DNA of 11,862 bases from Coemansia sp. RSA 1804 (GCA_027578815.1 JANBTH010000743.1:1-11862); one strand, 5' to 3'; counted from the stretch's first letter, positions 1 to 6,933 are shown. Notes: generated by a model not told the origin, from the sequence alone. Made by a program: numbers and translations.

Positions 1-195
1 GGCTAAACTAACCATTTCTTGAATTTTCATGTTTATTCCTTTACATGCGTTTCAATTTAAGCAGCAAATGTAAAATATTGGGCCTTAGCTTTGCCCACTG
101 GTTTATGTAGCTACTATTTATTGTGAGTTTAAACATAACATACGCTTACGCACGTGCATAGAGCAATATTCTTCTTATTAGTTTATGCGTGTATC

Positions 196-425
196 GTACA
201 TTTTTTTTACGCTATCTATCTGCATAACCCGTTTTTTGATGAAACCAATGTATATTTGGTAAGGTCATATACTGGTATGTGAATTTTAAGCTTACCTTCT
301 GTTGAAAGTCCGTTGTAGTAATTTTGGCAAAAAACAAATTCTACTACATTACAATCGGGTCTACATGTTATGCATCGTACATGTAAAACCTAGCTTTTAC
401 ATTTATCGCATTCATAAACACACAT
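196..425 (-). pseudogene. Broken copy of the cysteine-rich gene at 1112-1372
   Basis: Read on the minus strand from ATG at 425, this frame begins MCVYECDKCKS and then meets TAG at 392-390 (codon 12). Past that stop the same frame stays alignable to the intact paralogue without any gap up to about codon 53: C2, Y4, C6, C9, C18, C25, V28-E29, V31-F32-C33 and N35-Y36-Y37 are all shared, about 20 identical residues in 53. After a two-codon gap it continues to the LC at codons 67-68 and reaches a second TAG at 218-216, then a third stop. Six cysteines are conserved in register. It is most simply a pseudogene that lost function recently enough for its frame to remain readable. Alternatives are a spliced gene that skips the TAG (GCTAG|GTT could serve as an acceptor) or a sequencing error at that base. 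Confidence 0.55.
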
Positions 426-535
426 TATATTGTATTGTTCAGAAAATGTAGAATAAAATAAAAATTACTTTGTTAGGTTGTCAAAAATGCAAAAAGGATA
501 TCTCTATTCAATGGTTAAAAAGAAACCTTGACTGC

Positions 536-541
536 TTTATA
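536..541 (-). promoter_or_regulatory. TATA box, minus strand (unit A)
   Basis: TATAAA on the minus strand, 116 bases upstream of the ATG of the broken cysteine-rich frame. The matching element in unit B lies at 1491-1496 with a similar distance to its ATG, which supports a real core promoter that was duplicated with the gene. Confidence 0.5.
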
Positions 542-658
542 TTCAAAAGAGAAATGCGCAATACAAATTAATTGTAAGGCTTATTTGCCAATTTGCAATT
601 GCAATTCCAACTTTATCTTCAAATTTCAACTAAATATAAGATTATATTAGCTTTCAAA

Positions 659-665
659 TATAAAG
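659..665 (+). promoter_or_regulatory. TATA box, plus strand (unit A)
   Basis: TATAAAG, conserved in position in unit B (1604-1611). In both units it is followed by a TTGTGTG...GTCTTT tract. It lies about 118 bases from the divergent minus-strand TATA box at 536-541 and would start a transcript running into the frame at 700-816. Confidence 0.45.
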
Positions 666-699
666 TCCGCCTTTTTGTGTGTGTCTTTTCTCTTTGCAG

Positions 700-816
700 A
701 ATATGCAGATATAATTGTACAAGTGGAGACACATGTTCACTGTGGTCATATTCCAGATATACGAATATTGGAAAGACTTCTTATAGGAATGACCGCAGCA
801 GACATATTGAACAAAA
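700..816 (+). CDS. Candidate coding exon of an unrecognised protein
   Basis: The segment is bounded on the left by a pyrimidine-rich tract ending TCTTTGCAG (691-699) and on the right by a consensus donor GTAAGT (817-822). A 51-nt intron would end at TTGTCAG (861-867) and carry the frame to a stop at 965-967. The protein-like frame within the exon begins YADIIVQVETHVHCGHIPD and ends GMTAADILNK. I do not recognise it. Support for coding comes from unit B, where the equivalent frame aligns codon by codon (ET-x-x-HCG-x-I-x-D-x-R) but is broken by stops. No convincing initiating ATG is visible: the first ATGs after the TATA box at 659 open only short out-of-frame readings. The exon could therefore be an internal exon, or itself a remnant. 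Confidence 0.35.
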
Positions 817-1111
817 GTAAGTAGTCAGTATTTTTTAAATTTTGTATTATCTTTCCTCCATTGTCAGTGTTCCAAGTTTATAAAATTAGAACACATCTAA
901 TTAAATATATTTTTGTCTCGCATATACACATAGGATACCAATTTTTTATAATGTGTCTTGTTTCTTAACAATGTAGCAAAAGTAAAAGCAACATTTAATA
1001 CATTGGTTTATGCAAAAAAATAAAACTAACAAAAATATACTTTATTATTGCTACACATAGTTTAATTGTTTATATTTTTACCAATAAACACATGTGAATA
1101 TAATATTTTGC

Positions 1112-1372
1112 TTAATAAGTTGTGTTTTGCTGACATAGCTTACAATTGCTACCGACATAATTACATAACTTTTTTTCTGGTGAGACAATTTTGGCAGTAG
1201 AAAGATCAATTACATTTACTGGCACGGAGAGCTTAGCCTTTTTTGCGTTAGAAAGTGAAAGATAATAGTTTATGCAAAAAACAGATTCTACTTTGGAACA
1301 AATAGATTTGCCCTCAGAGCAGGATCCAGTTATACCCACACAATTGCAAATCTTGCATTTATACTGACACAT
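1112..1372 (-). CDS. Small cysteine-rich protein, function unknown
   Basis: The frame gives 86 residues from ATG at 1372 to TAA at 1114-1112. It has ten cysteines, at residues 2, 6, 9, 11, 18, 25, 33, 70, 77 and 80, including CxxC pairs at 6-9 and 77-80. The N-terminus reads MCQYKCKICNC and has no signal peptide from this start. The frame is open further upstream to a TTG at 1402 and would add a hydrophobic run (IIQLLVI). The sequence TTATACAG just before that run could be a splice acceptor, so a secreted form with an upstream exon is possible. A TATA box lies 124 bases upstream. The strongest evidence for coding is the diverged paralogue at 196-425, which keeps the frame, spacing and six cysteines. 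Zinc binding or a disulfide-rich fold are both possible; I know no matching family. Confidence 0.5.
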   Translation of the reverse strand: MCQYKCKICNCVGITGSCSEGKSICSKVESVFCINYYLSLSNAKKAKLSVPVNVIDLSTAKIVSPEKKLCNYVGSNCKLCQQNTTY

Positions 1373-1490
1373 AATGACCAACAGCTGTATAATGTATATC
1401 AAAGTATTTAAATATTATTCATAGGTTGTTAAAAACGCAAAGAAGATCTACTTTGTCTAATGGCCAAAGAGAGATCTCTGATCAGTTGCT

Positions 1491-1496
1491 TTTATA
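1491..1496 (-). promoter_or_regulatory. TATA box, minus strand (unit B)
   Basis: TATAAA(AG) on the minus strand upstream of the cysteine-rich gene at 1112-1372, matching the unit A element at 536-541. The stretch between it and the gene (AACAACCT; AGATC and CTTTG repeats) also resembles unit A. Confidence 0.5.
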
Positions 1497-1603
1497 CTAA
1501 AAAACAGATAATAAGCATTTTTCTTGTATATCATGATTAGATTACACTATCATTTATTGTAAAAAATTTAACTGGATATAAAACACTGCAAGCTTGTAAA
1601 CAC

Positions 1604-1611
1604 TATAAAAG
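1604..1611 (+). promoter_or_regulatory. TATA box, plus strand (unit B)
   Basis: TATAAAAG, the counterpart of 659-665 in unit A, 108 bases from the divergent TATA box at 1491-1496. A further TATAAAA lies at 1577-1583. Downstream the plus-strand frame is broken, so any transcript may be non-coding. Confidence 0.45.
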
Positions 1612-1659
1612 CATTATTCCTTGTGTGGTCTTTATTGTATATTATATGCTAAATTGCAA

Positions 1660-1765
1660 ATACAGTAAAGCGAGACAAATTGCCACTGTGGTCAAATTTA
1701 GGATATGCGTAGAGTGGAGAAATTTTTGGAAGCAGAAATCCAATACTATCATATTGCACAATAAC
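1660..1765 (+). pseudogene. Broken copy of the plus-strand exon at 700-816
   Basis: In register with the unit A exon, codons from 1669 read S-E-T-N-C-H-C-G-Q-I and then TAG at 1699-1701, where unit A has CCA (Pro). Past the stop the alignment continues D-M-R-R-V-E-K-F-L against D-I-R-I-L-E-R-L-L, then fades and meets TAA. The retained similarity across the stop argues for a decayed coding frame. Function is unknown, as for its partner. Confidence 0.4.
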
Positions 1766-1780
1766 AATATATCGAATCTC

Positions 1781-2232
1781 GTACATTCAAGTTTTATTCA
1801 TTTCCATTTTTTAATGTGCCAACCTTGTGTAATTTCAGCGTGAAGAGAGACATGTCATTGAAAAAGTGGAAACTCTGCCTATCTAAAAGAGATGGCGTGT
1901 TCACGTATATCACCTTTCTTCATATACATGTATTCACTCCTTGAAGCAATTATTTCACGTTGAGAATATTAAAGCAAATCTTATACTTGTTCTGTTTGCT
2001 TCAATATATACACTGCTAGCATATATAATAAGAGCTTTAAGCTCTGTTATTCAAATATGCCATGGGATAAATATAATAGTGTGCATCCAAAGCAATGAAT
2101 ACAAGACATGAAAACGGTTCATTCAACATTTGATCACAGAGCAGCCAATAGATATAACTTTACAGCGGTATATAAAACACTAGATGTCGTTCAGAACCGC
2201 CGTGGTAAAAAACTAGAATAGTAGCAGAGCGG
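1781..2232. other. AT-rich intergenic stretch
   Basis: No gene is supported here. It contains an acceptor-like TTGTGTAATTTCAG (about 1827-1840), a near-perfect palindrome AGAGCTTTAAGCTCT at 2031-2045, and CCAAT and TATATAAAA motifs on the plus strand at about 2144 and 2170. The right end must include the 3' untranslated region of IMP3, which is transcribed leftward. Confidence 0.5.
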
Positions 2233-2781
2233 TTAGAGGAGGTCAAAGTCGTCGAGCTTGTCGTTATACTTGAGTATCTTGCGCTTGATAGCAGAGGTAT
2301 CGACCCACGTGACAAAGTCCTCCATGTTGCGCGTAACGAGAAAGGCAGGATCGGTGACGGAATCGGGGCCGACGCGCACATGGCCGTGCTGAATAAGGCG
2401 CACGGCCTCCGACACGTGCTGCGCCATTCGCAGGCGACACATAACCACCGCCAGCCGCCGACGGCAAAACGCCGACACCGTCAGTCTGTCCACCTGTGAC
2501 ACCGCCTTGCGCGACGAAATCACGCCCAGGTTGTACAGCTTGTCCACCAGCGCCTCCTCGCTCTCGCGCCGCTGCGGGTCGCGCGGATCCAGGCGCGATA
2601 TCGCGTGTGCCAGCTTCTGTGCGCCCCGAACAAGCGCACTGTACTTGTGGTACTCCTCGCGTGTACGCAGATTGTATCTGCGCATAACCTCTATCTCGCG
2701 CACATTGTGCTCGCTCTTCCAGTCGACAAAGTCAACCTTGCGCAGGAGCTTCTTCTCGTGGTACTTTAGCTGGCGAACCAT
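2233..2781 (-). CDS. IMP3: U3 snoRNP protein IMP3 (S4-domain protein)
   Basis: IMP3 is a subunit of the Mpp10 complex of the small-subunit processome. In the nucleolus it helps U3 snoRNA pair with pre-rRNA during 18S maturation. The 182-residue product is the usual length of the family (183 in yeast) and begins at a typical MVRQLKYHEKKLLRKVDF. It has the family blocks HNVREIEVMRRY (25-36), the RNP-like LSRLDPRDPQR-type segment (here 62-71), and the S4 RNA-binding domain at about 106-160, starting RRRLAVVMCRL with QHGHVRVGPD at 131-140. It ends in the conserved KRKILKYNDKLDDFDLL. There is no intron. The coding sequence is much more GC-rich than the flanking DNA. It is divergently transcribed from the small basic protein gene at 3199, also linked to ribosome synthesis. 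Confidence 0.95.
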   Translation of the reverse strand: MVRQLKYHEKKLLRKVDFVDWKSEHNVREIEVMRRYNLRTREEYHKYSALVRGAQKLAHAISRLDPRDPQRRESEEALVDKLYNLGVISSRKAVSQVDRLTVSAFCRRRLAVVMCRLRMAQHVSEAVRLIQHGHVRVGPDSVTDPAFLVTRNMEDFVTWVDTSAIKRKILKYNDKLDDFDLL

Positions 2782-3198
2782 CCCTGTGTGAGGAGCCTAC
2801 GTCTTCGTTGTGGCAAATAAAAAGCCGGTTCTGCTGCTGCTGAAAGAAATTAAATTACAAATTAAAGTTAATGAGGGGCAATTAGGGTCGTGGAGAAGTG
2901 TGAGTGGAAGACAAAGAGGAGCCAGATCAGCACAACAAATGGTCACTGTCATTATTTTGGAAAGCTAACCAGAAAAAAAAATTATATTTTTAATTACGAC
3001 CGCTGATCACGCTGATCCCGATCGGTGGTGTTTTTTTCTGCTTTTTTTCATCAGTTGCTCACAAAAATAGAAAGCCTGGCTTTCTCTTCTCCCTTGTACA
3101 TAATTTCCATCCTCCTTTCTTCTTTTGTTTCCTTTAATTTCATTACGCACTCCTTGTCAGCTTCTAGAATAGAATAATAGAAATTAAAGAGGGGAAGC
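2782..3198. promoter_or_regulatory. Divergent promoter of IMP3 and the LLP-like gene
   Basis: This 417-bp region separates two genes transcribed away from each other. It contains CTGCTGCTGCTG just upstream of IMP3, a run of A and T around 2970-2990, and a telobox-like ACCCTAA on the minus strand (2888-2882). That motif matches the core recognised by Tbf1-type Myb factors at ribosome-related promoters in other fungi. Whether it works so here is inference. No obvious TATA box is placed symmetrically for both genes. Confidence 0.6.
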
Positions 3199-3573
3199 AT
3201 GGCAAAGTCGGCACGCTCAAAGTCAAGCATCAAGAACCGGAACGCTTTGCGTGCAACTGTGTTCGGGCCACACGAGGCTGCGCGCATCAAGCGGCTGGCG
3301 GAGAAGCAGAGGATAACAGCTGGGAGCACCGCGGATCTTATGGTGGAAGATTCTGAAGAACCCGCGTCTGGCACCAGTGCTGCCGCCAAGGATGTTGAGA
3401 TGGCCGAAGCAAACAACAAAAATTCTGGTGATAATGAGTCGGGCTCGAAACGTTCATCTAAAAAGACCGCCAAAGGCGGAAAGAACGGTAAGCGCATTGT
3501 TGTGCGCAACAAGAAGGGCCGCGTGATGTCCAGGAACAGCGTCAGTTGGGTCAAGCAGAAGCGGTTCAAGTAA
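3199..3573 (+). CDS. Small basic nucleolar protein, YBL028C/LLP-like (DUF2423)
   Basis: The 124-residue product begins MAKSARSKSSIKNRNALRATVF, which fits the N-terminal signature of the DUF2423/YBL028C_N family (MAKS-x-RS-x3...N-x3-R). Known members are small basic proteins that associate with pre-60S particles or the nucleolus in yeast, and LLPH in animals. An acidic, low-complexity middle (about residues 48-82, with DVEMAEANN) is followed by a lysine-rich segment (84-107). The C-terminus (SWVKQKRFK) resembles the family's short basic tail. The start has a purine-rich GAAGC before ATG and there is no intron. The molecular role is poorly defined; the divergent pairing with IMP3 agrees with a role in ribosome assembly. 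The family assignment rests on the N-terminus and overall plan, not on an alignment run. Confidence 0.8.
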   Translation: MAKSARSKSSIKNRNALRATVFGPHEAARIKRLAEKQRITAGSTADLMVEDSEEPASGTSAAAKDVEMAEANNKNSGDNESGSKRSSKKTAKGGKNGKRIVVRNKKGRVMSRNSVSWVKQKRFK

Positions 3574-3784
3574 CACTTTTTTGCCGATAAATTTGATGCA
3601 TGAATCACATATGCTAATTGGATCATTCTTTTTTATTAATCGATCGATCGTTTGGTTCAATTTTTCAGCCAACACTAGTTTGGCTCGGTGGATAACTTTT
3701 TTATCTCTTTCTTTCCTTTCTTTAGTGTTTTTTATGTAAAGTATATTACAGATCTTTCTTCTTTTCATATCTTGATTAACAACA

Positions 3785-4870
3785 ATGGCAGATAGTGTTA
3801 ACCCGAGCAAGCCCATCGACACAATTACGCTGCCCTGGGCCAGCGATTTCCATTGCCACCTTCGCCAAGGAGCAATGATGGAGACAGTTACTCCCATGAT
3901 GGAGCAAGGAGGAGTGCGCACAGTGCTTGCGATGCCCAACCTGACACCGCCTCTTACAACCGCGCAGATGGCCTATGACTATGGCAAGGTTCTTCAGCAG
4001 CTTGCTCCTAAAGTCAAGTTCATCTTGACTCTCTATCTGAACCCCGACCTCACACCCGAGGAGATCAGCAAGGCTGCAAAGATGGGAATCACAGCAGTGA
4101 AGATGTACCCAAGCGGCGTGACCACAAACAGCGACTGGGGCGTCGTTGATCTGAAGATGTACTACAAGACGTTTCATGCCATGCAGGAAAACAACATGGT
4201 TCTCTGCTTGCACGGCGAGTGTCCATCTGATGCAGAGAAGGGCATATGTATTCTCAACGCCGAAGAAAGGTTTCTTGACACCTTGCGCGAGCTTCATAAG
4301 GACTTTCCGCGGCTGAGGATAGTGCTTGAGCACGCAACAACCAAGGCTGCGGTGGAGTGCGTCAAGTCGCTGGGCGAGACAGTCGGATGCACAATCACTG
4401 CGCACCACCTGTTTATAACGGTAGATGACTGGGCTGGGCAGCCGCATCATTTCTGCAAGCCGGTTGCCAAGTTTCCCGACGACCGGAAGGCTCTGAGAGA
4501 GGTCGTCATGAGCGGACACCACAGATTCTTCCTGGGCTCAGACTCTGCTCCGCATCCACGCAAAGCAAAACAGGGGGAGAAGCCCGCCGCTGGTGTATTC
4601 ACCACGCCGATCCTGATACCGCTTCTGGCTACGCTGTTTGAGAAGCTCGGGTGTCTCGATAAGCTTGAGGCGTTTGCTTCTACGTACGGGAGAGAATTCT
4701 ACCAGCTTCCTGCTGCCAACAGCAACACTGCTGAGGGGTCCATCACGCTGGTGCGCACAGCTAACAGTGTTCCAGCCGCCTACAACGTTGCAGGCAGCGA
4801 TGTGGATGGCGATACCGTTGTTCCCTTTATGTCTGGCCAGGAGCTGGCATGGCAGATTAAGGTTGACTAG
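3785..4870 (+). CDS. URA4: Dihydroorotase (URA4 type)
   Basis: This enzyme closes N-carbamoyl-aspartate to dihydroorotate, the third step of de novo pyrimidine synthesis, in the cytosol. The 361 residues match the single-domain PyrC/URA4 class (yeast 364). The binuclear metal site is complete: H23 and H25 in DFHCHLRQG, the carboxylated lysine K106 in AVKMYPSG, H143 in LHGE, H183 in LEHATT, and D253 in GSDSAPH. R27 and N52 (MPNL) are the expected substrate contacts. The C-terminal part contains the usual NTAEGSITLVR block. The start at 3785 is preceded by AACAACA, a good fungal context, and the sequence fits the family from the first residues. There is no intron. Nothing suggests loss of activity. 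It lies in tandem with the LLP-like gene, 211 bases downstream, with no visible functional link. Confidence 0.97.
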   Translation: MADSVNPSKPIDTITLPWASDFHCHLRQGAMMETVTPMMEQGGVRTVLAMPNLTPPLTTAQMAYDYGKVLQQLAPKVKFILTLYLNPDLTPEEISKAAKMGITAVKMYPSGVTTNSDWGVVDLKMYYKTFHAMQENNMVLCLHGECPSDAEKGICILNAEERFLDTLRELHKDFPRLRIVLEHATTKAAVECVKSLGETVGCTITAHHLFITVDDWAGQPHHFCKPVAKFPDDRKALREVVMSGHHRFFLGSDSAPHPRKAKQGEKPAAGVFTTPILIPLLATLFEKLGCLDKLEAFASTYGREFYQLPAANSNTAEGSITLVRTANSVPAAYNVAGSDVDGDTVVPFMSGQELAWQIKVD

Positions 4871-5297
4871 CTTTAGCTGCTATAGGTGCACGTGTATCAA
4901 TCATCTGGTACAAATTATCTTCCTTTTAGCGTGTATCCACAAAGCTGTCAAAACAGAAAAGAATAAGTTATAACATAACGTGAACAAAGACTAAAAAGGT
5001 AATGTGTCAAAGAAAATGGCTTTCTCGCGCAAAGAGAATCGCTTCCTTGAGTAGAGAAAGTCGTGATGGTCGCCTGTTCGGCCTTCTTTTTCAAAAGTGC
5101 TGGGTGACAGATAAGCAAGAAATATTATATAGACGTGCTGCTTCCAGCGTAGCATAACATATCGCTGGACAAGGAGAAATGCTGCAACTCTTTTGTCTTT
5201 ATTTGATTAACATTTCCGTTATTATTTTTGTTTTGTTATTTTTACATTGTTTTAGCTATTCAAACTGTGCTAGCCATAGAAAGCAACATTATTAACA
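4871..5297. other. Intergenic region: URA4 3' end and promoter of first DPBB gene
   Basis: No gene is seen. The right half should hold the promoter of the secreted protein at 5298. It contains a GATAAG at 5110-5115, a TATTATATAG element at about 5123-5132, and an inverted pair CCAGCG/CGCTGG (5144-5149 and 5163-5168) with a 13-base gap. The start codon is preceded by a T-rich leader and AACA. Confidence 0.45.
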
Positions 5298-5765
5298 ATG
5301 AGGTTTTTGCAGTCTCTTACTCTTGCAACACTTGGGCTTGTGGCAACAAGTGTATATGCTGCACCACTACAAGGTGTGTCTGCTTCTGTGACAAGTGAAC
5401 AAACTGGAGTCACAGATGCTAATATTGGAAAGACCGAGTACACTGGTGCTGTTATAATTTACGATGCGTATGGAAATGCTTGTCCAAACGATCCTATCAA
5501 CAAGCTCCCCATCGTGGCTATTAGCGACAAGCAGTTTGGTGCTTTTGTTGAGAATACCGTGCCTGAAATGTGCAGCAAATGTGTGAGGATCAAGGTTGAC
5601 ACGGCAAATACTTTTGCTCGTATTATTGGAATTTGCGAGGGATGCGGAGATGAAAACCTCGAAATGCAAGCTGAGGAGATTGCAAAGCTCAATGGCAACA
5701 ACAACAACCAGTTTACCGAAAAGGAGGTTGTTTGGGAGATTGTTGACTGTGCTCAGGCACTCTAG
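5298..5765 (+). CDS. Secreted DPBB (RlpA-like) protein, divergent member
   Basis: The product has 155 residues with a clear signal peptide (MRFLQSLTLATLGLVATSVYA, cleavage likely after A21). A single double-psi beta-barrel-like domain follows at about 46-152. It has six cysteines (62, 92, 95, 113, 116, 151) in the same order as the two paralogues downstream: one C, CxxC, CxxC, terminal C. It would be secreted to the wall or medium. Fungal relatives are annotated as RlpA-like, barwin-like or expansin-like, mostly without known activity. The spacer between signal peptide and domain is short, unlike its neighbours. It also lacks two family hallmarks: GACG is replaced by NACPND, and the GDLDLSPAAF segment is replaced by ENLEMQAEEI, so the acidic residue likened to the expansin Asp is changed. 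It may be a distinct subfamily. No intron. Confidence 0.85.
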   Translation: MRFLQSLTLATLGLVATSVYAAPLQGVSASVTSEQTGVTDANIGKTEYTGAVIIYDAYGNACPNDPINKLPIVAISDKQFGAFVENTVPEMCSKCVRIKVDTANTFARIIGICEGCGDENLEMQAEEIAKLNGNNNNQFTEKEVVWEIVDCAQAL

Positions 5766-6097
5766 CTTTTACCGAAATTGCAGTTTTTAGTTTGTTTTTA
5801 TTTATTGAATTGTTTTCTACTGCTAATTAATTAGAATCGCTTTGATCTATGCCAAGAAAGGATAACAATAATGCTATTTTTGCACAGAATCCGCATTCTT
5901 GCTACTGTTTTTCAAACCCTGTGTTGTAAAGTTTATAATTGTATTTCATACTAAATTTTGAGTAAAGACAAAGTGAATTTCTACCGTTTAATAGACAGTC
6001 TACAAGACGATAATAAATTTTTTATCAACAGTATGTCAACAGAACAGAAAACCCTATTAAAACCCGTTTAAATAGCATTTAAACATTTTATTATAAT
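5766..6097. other. AT-rich intergenic region between DPBB genes 1 and 2
   Basis: No gene is supported. It contains the GATAA motifs GGATAACAA (about 5860) and CGATAAT (about 6008) and a TTTAAATAG element near 6068 that may serve as the TATA-like sequence for the next gene. A 30-base stretch at 6032-6061 resembles part of the next coding sequence (see findings). Confidence 0.4.
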
Positions 6098-6736
6098 ATG
6101 AAAATATCTATATCTTTGTTATTGAATAGTCTTTTCCTAGCGTCTACAATAGAATCCTCCAATATCCAATTTCTAGATGAACAGCACAAAAGCATGCTCA
6201 TTCAGCTTCCAAGAAGCAGAGAGCCACTGTATCGTAACAATCCAATAAGTGCGCCAATTAACAACTCGAGCCAGCGGGAAAACAAAGACAAAGACGGACA
6301 ACATGTCAACATCAGAACAACCGTATTAAACAAAATGCCCACACCGACTTTTGTCAATAATTCCTTGGAAATTTACAACTTCACAACTACTACCAACATA
6401 GAAAGCTTCAACATTAACTATGATAATGTTTTTGTTGGTGACGCAACGTTCTTTACACCAGGGCTTGGTGCGTGTGGCCAGAATAACAGCGAAGAAGATC
6501 TTATTGCTGCAATTAATGCACCACAATATGGCGTATACGCTAATCCAAACAAAGCCTTTGTATGTGGTCAATGTGTTCTAGTGAAAGGAGCTTTGGGAGA
6601 GGTCAAGGTAGCCATTACAGACAAATGTCCCCCTTGCAAGCACGGTGACTTGGATCTTTCGCCAGCTGCATTTGCAAAGATTGGTAAGCCAAAGGATGGC
6701 CGTATCCCTATTTTATGGTCATTTGTCGGTTGTTAA
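6098..6736 (+). CDS. Secreted DPBB (RlpA-like/expansin-like) protein with Asn-rich spacer
   Basis: The product has 212 residues. An N-terminal hydrophobic signal (MKISISLLLNSLFLAS, cleavage near residue 20) leads to a polar spacer of about 90 residues, rich in Asn, Lys and Thr, with several N-glycosylation sequons (N55, N56, N87, N94). The DPBB domain runs from about 114 to 212. Its motifs are GDATFFTPGLGACG (114-127), INAPQYG (139-145), VCGQC (155-159), DKCPPC (175-180) and GDLDLSPAAFAKIG (183-196). The six cysteines are 126, 156, 159, 177, 180 and 212. The Asp in DLDLS occupies the place of the expansin HFD acid; no C-terminal cellulose-binding domain is present. It is the closest relative of the partial gene at 10994, sharing TPGLG-x-CG and AINAPQYG. 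TAA overlaps an AATAAA that may serve polyadenylation. No intron. Confidence 0.9.
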   Translation: MKISISLLLNSLFLASTIESSNIQFLDEQHKSMLIQLPRSREPLYRNNPISAPINNSSQRENKDKDGQHVNIRTTVLNKMPTPTFVNNSLEIYNFTTTTNIESFNINYDNVFVGDATFFTPGLGACGQNNSEEDLIAAINAPQYGVYANPNKAFVCGQCVLVKGALGEVKVAITDKCPPCKHGDLDLSPAAFAKIGKPKDGRIPILWSFVGC

Positions 6737-6923
6737 ATAAAAAAAGCATTTTAAAATGTAAACCTTCTTTACAAATTTCCATACCTTTGTAAGGCGTCGG
6801 CAGTCTTTTGACCATGCCTAGCGCACATGGAAAGATCTCTACTTTCTCTAAACAAAGAAATTAACACCTAAAAAGAGATCCAATCTTTTTATTCCTTTGT
6901 TTCTTTTTACTCCAAGAATTAAG

Positions 6924-6933
6924 GATAAGATAA
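6924..6933 (+). promoter_or_regulatory. Pair of adjacent GATA motifs
   Basis: GATAAGATAA sits about 95-105 bases upstream of the preferred start of the DPBB gene at 7029. Fungal GATA factors (nitrogen or iron regulators) bind HGATAR and often need two nearby sites. Such short motifs are frequent in AT-rich DNA, so binding is inference. Confidence 0.3.

Larger units (their letters stand above)
165..830. repeat. Tandem duplication, unit A (diverged direct repeat)
   Basis: This segment aligns with unit B (about 1105-1780) at a nearly constant offset of 945-948 bases. Anchors seen by eye are the CAAAAAACA(A/G)ATTCTAC stretch near 329 and 1275, AGGTTG at 475 and 1423, TATAAAG/TATAAAAG at 659 and 1604, and CACTGTGGTCA at 738 and 1684. 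The copies are well diverged at the base level, so the duplication is old. The unit includes a minus-strand cysteine-rich frame, two divergent TATA boxes and a plus-strand frame. The outer borders are approximate. Confidence 0.7.
1105..1780. repeat. Tandem duplication, unit B (diverged direct repeat)
   Basis: Second copy of the unit described at 165-830, in the same orientation, with the same order of elements: minus-strand cysteine-rich frame, minus-strand TATA, plus-strand TATA, plus-strand frame. Left and right limits are set by where the alignment fades and may be off by tens of bases. Confidence 0.7.

Noticed and set aside
2882..2888. TTAGGG as a telomere remnant
   Set aside because: A single copy only; an interstitial telomere would show several tandem units.
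3051..3939. Minus-strand open frames of 191 and 161 codons overlapping the LLP-like gene and the start of URA4
   Set aside because: Both overlap well-supported genes and their T-rich parts derive from spacers; the composition is that of shadow frames.
3776..4522. 248-codon minus-strand open frame
   Set aside because: It lies antisense to the dihydroorotase with its complete metal site; no family resemblance of its own.
5144..5168. CCAGCG/CGCTGG inverted pair as a regulator site or hairpin
   Set aside because: Arms of six bases with a 13-base gap are expected by chance in a spacer of this length; noted in the spacer entry only.
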